DNA from: Planctomicrobium sp.
GTDB taxonomy: Bacteria > Planctomycetota > Planctomycetia > Planctomycetales > Planctomycetaceae
Assembly (NCBI GenBank): GCA_018659505.1
Contig: JABJMI010000552.1
Span: 1-18,594 of the forward strand
Length of the DNA stretch: 18,594 nt
Direction of reading: 5' to 3'
Shown here: positions 15,043 to 18,594 of the stretch, in pieces
Position numbering within the stretch: the first letter of the stretch is position 1
Layout: the number at the start of each line of letters is the position of its first letter
Translations under genes and position numbers: made by a program
The notes under the pieces: model-generated
Databases searched by the model: none
The model's input: only the letters and a program-made list of their open reading frames with translations
Told to the model about the DNA's origin: nothing

Positions 15043-16062
15043 TCACTCTTTCTGATTCTGGATAGCTGCACTTTCTGCTTGTGACCATTTTGTAAGTGGT
15101 GCAATCAGCAATGTGTCGAGAACAAGTTGCGTCACATGGAACATCAAAATTGGAAACGCTGCAAACGGCAGGTTGCGACCGGCAAGTAAATCGGTTGCGA
15201 TATAGATTCCGATGGGGAGTGTCTTCTGCGATCCGGAGAAAACGACTGCGACGATATCTTCTCGTTGAAATCTCATCATGATTCCTCCGTAAAATGCCAA
15301 CGCTAATCCAACCAGATGCAGTAGCAGACACGACCCCCAGATCAGCAAGATCGGGATGAGCGTCATACCGGTGGAATCGGAAGATTGCAGCTGTCCGCCC
15401 CCTTTGACTGATGCCCAGAAAACGAGGCTCAGAATGCAGATCTGAGCGATTGTTCCAAACAGAGTTTTACGATCATCAGCGATCTGTTTTAGTTGATGTA
15501 TGCTCCGACAAACTTGCCCCAATGTGATCGGAATGAGAGCTGTATAAACGAGTCGTTCGACCATCTCTAAGGTGTCGAGCGTGATCGCATCGCCTAACGA
15601 CAGACTTAACCAGAAGGGAGTGATCAAAAAGCAAAAACCATTGGTCAGTATTGTCCCTAGCAAAGAAACGGCATCGTTACCGAAGGCTTTTCTTGTCCAG
15701 ACAGAAGCAGACGCCATCGTACTGGGTACACAGGCTGCGATAATAATTCCGACTGCGAAGTCCGGAGTCATCTGCAACTTCGAAAGTGGAATCGCGATAA
15801 GAGGAATCGCAATGAAGTTCACTGCACATGCCCAGAGCACAGGTGCGGGAGCTTTGATAGCTGCGGTCAGTTTGCGAATATCGAGCGTGATCGACATCAG
15901 AAACAAAACAAATGCTACAAGGTAACGACTCGCTGAGCCAACAATCTGAGATTCAAACTGTTTAAGACTGGTGACAGAACAGAGCAATCCAATTCCCAAG
16001 CCCAGCGGAATGAGCACCACAAGGCAAATCAGAAACCAGCGATGCTTGAGAAATTTGATCAT
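15043..16062 (-). CDS. Bile acid:sodium symporter-like (BASS/SBF-like) transporter
   Basis: A 339-residue membrane protein with about nine or ten transmembrane helices, the size and pattern of the SBF-like branch of the BASS superfamily (bacterial YfeH and eukaryotic SLC10A7). Diagnostic stretches are IIIAACVPSTMASASVWTRKAFGNDAVSLL in the middle (written in two overlapping parts of the family's core region: ACVPSTMASASV and TRKAFGNDA) and VAVVFSGSQKTLPIGI near residues 265-280. Family members move organic anions with sodium, but the substrate of this branch is unclear. The ATG at 16060-16062 has no obvious ribosome site. The gene is convergent with the sulfatase, with a composite palindrome between them, and follows the transglutaminase-like gene by 275 bp of repeat-bearing DNA. 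Confidence 0.87.
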   Translation of the reverse strand: MIKFLKHRWFLICLVVLIPLGLGIGLLCSVTSLKQFESQIVGSASRYLVAFVLFLMSITLDIRKLTAAIKAPAPVLWACAVNFIAIPLIAIPLSKLQMTPDFAVGIIIAACVPSTMASASVWTRKAFGNDAVSLLGTILTNGFCFLITPFWLSLSLGDAITLDTLEMVERLVYTALIPITLGQVCRSIHQLKQIADDRKTLFGTIAQICILSLVFWASVKGGGQLQSSDSTGMTLIPILLIWGSCLLLHLVGLALAFYGGIMMRFQREDIVAVVFSGSQKTLPIGIYIATDLLAGRNLPFAAFPILMFHVTQLVLDTLLIAPLTKWSQAESAAIQNQKE

Positions 16063-16110
16063 TGCGTTCGGTGGTGATCTTTGCTGGGGAAATATTTGAT
16101 AAAAGAAGAT

Positions 16111-16300
16111 AACCGCGGAGGCACGGAGACGCGGAGGAGAATAAGTGAACGCTTTGAAGAACGGTTAATCTTCTTTGGACTTGAGCGACAATGAAGTTCA
16201 AAAATTCTCTTATCAATAGTAGAGAAGAAATTTCCAAGCATCGTTGCAAATCTTATCCTTGAATAGTTCCTCTGCTCTCTTTGCTTCCTCCTGTTCAAAC
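16111..16300 (-). repeat. About 190-bp dispersed-repeat element with 8-bp-periodic arms
   Basis: At 16111-16140 the plus strand shows octamer periodicity in a purine-rich run: GGAGGCAC, GGAGACGC, GGAGGAGA. At about 16265-16298 the minus strand shows a similar run (AGGAGGAAGC, AAAGAGAGCA, GAGGAA). The two arms are in opposite orientation, so they act as imperfect terminal inverted repeats around about 120 bp of sequence. Open frames across it are artefacts of the repeat. Strings of this type are known from intergenic regions of several phyla (recalled, not searched). Confidence 0.5.
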
Positions 16301-16337
16301 CAATCCCGCAAATGCTATGAATGAGGTGGGGTTTTTT

Positions 16338-18002
16338 TTACTTACTGAGTTGTTTCTCCCAGCGTTGAATGAGCCAGGCATCTCGCTGCGATGGCTGAGT
16401 CGCTTGAGAGGCTTTTAAGGTCTCAACGGCATCTACCATTCCACCCTGTTTGAGTTGAACGATTGCTTTCCATCGATAGGCATTTACTTGTAATAAATCG
16501 ATGGGAACGAGTTGAGTTTGGCTTTGTCTGAAAGTCGAAGTAAAGCGGTCAAAGGAATTTTCGGCAGCAGTCAAGCGGTTGGTCCCCATTTGTGATATCC
16601 CAATCCATAACGCTGCGAAGGTGGCTGCCTCTTCATTCAATGGTGATGGATTCGTTTTATGAGAAGTTAGAATTGGTCCGAAATGCGGGAGAGCTTCTTG
16701 ATGCTGACCGAGAAGTTGTTCAATGCGAACTGCGTGGAGAGTCGTTTTGGCTGCGGCATAGACTGGTGCGCCTGTCACCACATCCTCCACAGCTTGTCCT
16801 GTGAGTGAATCGACCTTCAGGAGTTGTGGACCAGCGAAGATCGCTTCGAATGTCATCAAATTGTGATTCGAACTCTGCTGAGCAGATGCGAATGCAGCGA
16901 TTTGCTCAAGAGGATACTGCCAGACTTCAACTTGAGATTCGTCCCAGAGATTCTTTTGCTTACCGAGTTCAATAATACGTTCTCGCTGCGCTCCTTCGGA
17001 TCGTAATGCGTTAGGTCCGATGCCATCATAAAGTTGAACACCATCCAAAGGTGAAATCATGTACTGCAGCTTGGCAATTCGATTCGCCCATAAACTTGGA
17101 CTTCCGATAAGTTTGATTGAAACTTCTTTCAGCTCGTCTTTCGTCAGAGGATATTGAAAATCATTGACTGCGAATTGTGTCAGTGGTGCATTATCTTCTT
17201 TGACGGAACTTAGGGTCGCTACGGGACTCGATGATGTTACGGGAGAATCAGGGAGGGAAGGGATTGGCAACCCAAGTCGTGGCTCGAAGAGTTGAACTCC
17301 CACTTCAGGAACATGAACGCCGATCAACCACATATCAGGTTGAGACTGTGGAATCACAATAAAAGCGTCGATTCGAATTTGACGCAGCAAAGTTGCGAAT
17401 GTCCAAGCACGATGTTCTACTGAGCCAAGTCCCCAGACGAGCGATTCATAGGGTGTTGCAGGCAGGTCAGAGATGGTTGAGTTTTGAGTGTCGAGAAGGA
17501 TAATGTGATTGCTAACAAATTCGAAAAGAGCAACCACTTTGTCGGATTCCTTCTCGATCTCGCCACTGACATTCTCCACAATCTGCTTTGCTAACAGGCT
17601 CATGCGAACATGCTCAATGTCCGAAGGGAGGAATCTCTCCTCTTGCAGAGCTTGATAAAGCTCGGGACTGAAATATTCTTTTTGAAGTTCAGCGTCGTTT
17701 GTTAACTCTTCTTCGATGTCCTCACCACACTTGGCGAACCAGCGATTGAGTTCGACAGCTAGATCATCCGAACCCGTGTTGATTCCTAATCGTCCGGGAG
17801 ACATTCCGCCGAGGATTCGTTGCAGGTCGCGTGTACATCCCGTTTCAACTGGCACTGTCGGGTCAGTTGGTGGTTTAACGATTTCACCAGGTCCTGGACC
17901 ACCGGTTGGAATCATCAGGGCAGCGAGAATTCCAATCACTACGATGGTCATCACGATTCTGGCTGGAAGGCTGGTCCAGATAGGACGCTCGGTCGTTGCC
18001 AT
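16338..18002 (-). CDS. Membrane-anchored protein, degenerate transglutaminase-like fold plus TPR-like repeats
   Basis: A 554-residue protein with a good ribosome site (GAGGAA six bases before the ATG). One transmembrane helix at about 15-32 is followed by a Pro-rich stretch (33-52), so the bulk is probably periplasmic. Residues about 154-245 resemble a transglutaminase-like domain: DKVVALFEFVSNHI, then GLGSVEHRAWTFATLLRQIRID, then a strand pair ending in VGVQLFEPRLGLP. In active members the second block reads G-x-G-x-C; here the Cys position is V195, the following His position is hydrophobic, and the Asp position is E240. It therefore looks like a non-catalytic scaffold. The C-terminal third (about 405-545) is helical and TPR-like. 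It could bind peptidoglycan or protein partners with the adjacent OmpA-like protein, which is inference. No family name is recognised. Confidence 0.65.
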   Translation of the reverse strand: MATTERPIWTSLPARIVMTIVVIGILAALMIPTGGPGPGEIVKPPTDPTVPVETGCTRDLQRILGGMSPGRLGINTGSDDLAVELNRWFAKCGEDIEEELTNDAELQKEYFSPELYQALQEERFLPSDIEHVRMSLLAKQIVENVSGEIEKESDKVVALFEFVSNHIILLDTQNSTISDLPATPYESLVWGLGSVEHRAWTFATLLRQIRIDAFIVIPQSQPDMWLIGVHVPEVGVQLFEPRLGLPIPSLPDSPVTSSSPVATLSSVKEDNAPLTQFAVNDFQYPLTKDELKEVSIKLIGSPSLWANRIAKLQYMISPLDGVQLYDGIGPNALRSEGAQRERIIELGKQKNLWDESQVEVWQYPLEQIAAFASAQQSSNHNLMTFEAIFAGPQLLKVDSLTGQAVEDVVTGAPVYAAAKTTLHAVRIEQLLGQHQEALPHFGPILTSHKTNPSPLNEEAATFAALWIGISQMGTNRLTAAENSFDRFTSTFRQSQTQLVPIDLLQVNAYRWKAIVQLKQGGMVDAVETLKASQATQPSQRDAWLIQRWEKQLSK

Positions 18003-18183
18003 TTCATTTCCTCAAAAATCATCAATTACAAAGAATAAAAATGTAAAAGTTGATTATAGAGAGGAAATCAAGGATTCGCGCCTCAGTAACCTGGTCAATG
18101 CTGGAGAATTCAGACTTCGGATGGTTATGTGGGAAGGTTGTGAAGAGAATCAGTGTTATTTTTGAAGCAATTGACCGTACTGT

Positions 18184-18212
18184 TTAGCTGCACACTTAAA
18201 GTGTGCAGCTAA
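18184..18212. repeat. Perfect 29-nt palindrome, CACTT-N-AAGTG core
   Basis: TTAGCTGCACACTT (18184-18197), a central A, and AAGTGTGCAGCTAA (18199-18212) make a 14-bp perfect stem. The core CACTT-N-AAGTG is shared with the palindrome at 2355-2377. It lies 42 bp after the stop of the minus-strand OmpA-like gene and could form its 3' hairpin, although no T-run follows. Confidence 0.9.
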
Positions 18213-18254
18213 CTTCGGCATAAACAAGTTTCAAAAACTATCGAAGCTCAATTC

Positions 18255-18594
18255 TTACCGGCGAGTCGAAGAATCACGACCTGCAACGGCAGCGTCGGGA
18301 GCGAGGATGAAGATTTCGACTCGGCGGTTTTGCTGTCGGGCATTATCGCTCACATTCGCGACCTTGGGTTGATACTTACTGTATCCAGCGAGTCCCATGC
18401 GAGGTTCGGAGAGTCCAGTTTTCGCTAGCGTTCTGACAACAGCAGTCGCACGATGAGCCGATAAATCCCAGTTTGTTTCGTGTTTCGATTTCGTTGCAGT
18501 TTTCACAACTGGCTGATCATCAGTGTGACCGACCACAAGTATGTCGAATTGGCGAGCATCCCCTGAATTCATAATATCTGCGAACTCTTGCAGA
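18255..18594 (-). CDS. OmpA/MotB-family C-terminal domain protein, 3' part, cut by window edge
   Basis: The 112 visible residues are the C-terminal end of a protein that runs off the right edge in frame (LQEFADIMNSGDARQFDILVV). The peptidoglycan-binding OmpA/MotB domain is clear: VVGHTDDQPV, NWDLSAHRATAVVRTLAKTGL, MGLAGYSKYQP and NARQQNRRVEIFIL. The Asp and Arg used to hold diaminopimelate in this family correspond to the D of HTDD or LSAHRA and the R of QNRRVE. It ends with a short hydrophilic tail (PDAAVAGRDSSTRR). This domain anchors outer-membrane lipoproteins, porins or motor stators to the wall. Whether this is a MotB-like stator or an OmpA-like protein cannot be told without the N-terminus. 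Confidence 0.9.
   Translation of the reverse strand, partial: LQEFADIMNSGDARQFDILVVGHTDDQPVVKTATKSKHETNWDLSAHRATAVVRTLAKTGLSEPRMGLAGYSKYQPKVANVSDNARQQNRRVEIFILAPDAAVAGRDSSTRR

Noticed and set aside
16059..16298. 79-codon minus-strand frame upstream of the transporter
   Set aside because: It coincides with the dispersed-repeat element, has Arg/Ser-rich composition and no ribosome site.
1..18594. CRISPR array, phage or transposase genes
   Set aside because: No regularly spaced repeats and no integrase, transposase or phage structural protein were seen in any frame.

Overview
The window looks like a chromosomal segment from a planctomycete, probably in the Rubinisphaera/Gimesia/Thalassoglobus neighbourhood. 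The basis is gene content: a large secreted PVC-type dehydrogenase with a C-terminal CxxCH heme domain, an exported sulfatase, a BRCT-MerR-TPR fusion, mid-GC sequence, many starts without a good Shine-Dalgarno, and wide gaps carrying dispersed palindromic repeats. I see no rRNA, tRNA, CRISPR array, integrase or transposase gene. The genus assignment is an inference.

Layout. (1) 1-2204, minus strand: the 5' part of fabH (cut by the left edge), a 547-bp non-coding stretch holding a 141-bp MITE/REP-like element and a 20-bp direct repeat, then an exported YbjN-like protein and a COG4112-type Nudix protein, possibly co-transcribed. (2) 2465-7378, plus strand: the dehydrogenase/cytochrome protein and a multi-pass membrane protein, separated by 405 bp with two hairpins. 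(3) 7417-9023, minus strand: an overlapping gene pair predicted to modify the tRNA wobble uridine, an MnmC2-like FAD oxidase followed by an MnmM-type methyltransferase. (4) 9180-14863, plus strand: a BRCT-MerR-TPR protein, mutS and a sulfatase. (5) 15043-18594, minus strand: an OmpA/MotB-type protein (cut by the right edge), a membrane-anchored protein with a degenerate transglutaminase-like fold plus helical repeats, and a BASS/SBF-like transporter.

How the genes may work together. The FAD oxidase and MnmM-like genes overlap by 13 bp. They fit the last two steps from cmnm5(s2)U34 to mnm5(s2)U34, done by two separate proteins instead of the fused MnmC of enterobacteria. The BRCT-MerR-TPR gene lies 119 bp upstream of mutS on the same strand, so a link to DNA repair is plausible but unproven. 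The dehydrogenase and the sulfatase are typical of the planctomycete exported degradative set. The OmpA-like, transglutaminase-like and transporter genes share a strand, but the gaps between them are 250-275 bp and contain repeats, so a single operon is uncertain.

The gaps carry at least four kinds of repeat: the 141-bp element with 12-bp terminal inverted repeats (564-704); perfect palindromes sharing the core CACTT-N-AAGTG (2355-2377 and 18184-18212); a CGCGGAT composite palindrome between convergent genes (14918-15011); and an element with 8-bp-periodic purine-rich arms (16111-16300). Of the coding genes, the most unusual are the BRCT-MerR-TPR fusion and the catalytically dead-looking transglutaminase-like protein.
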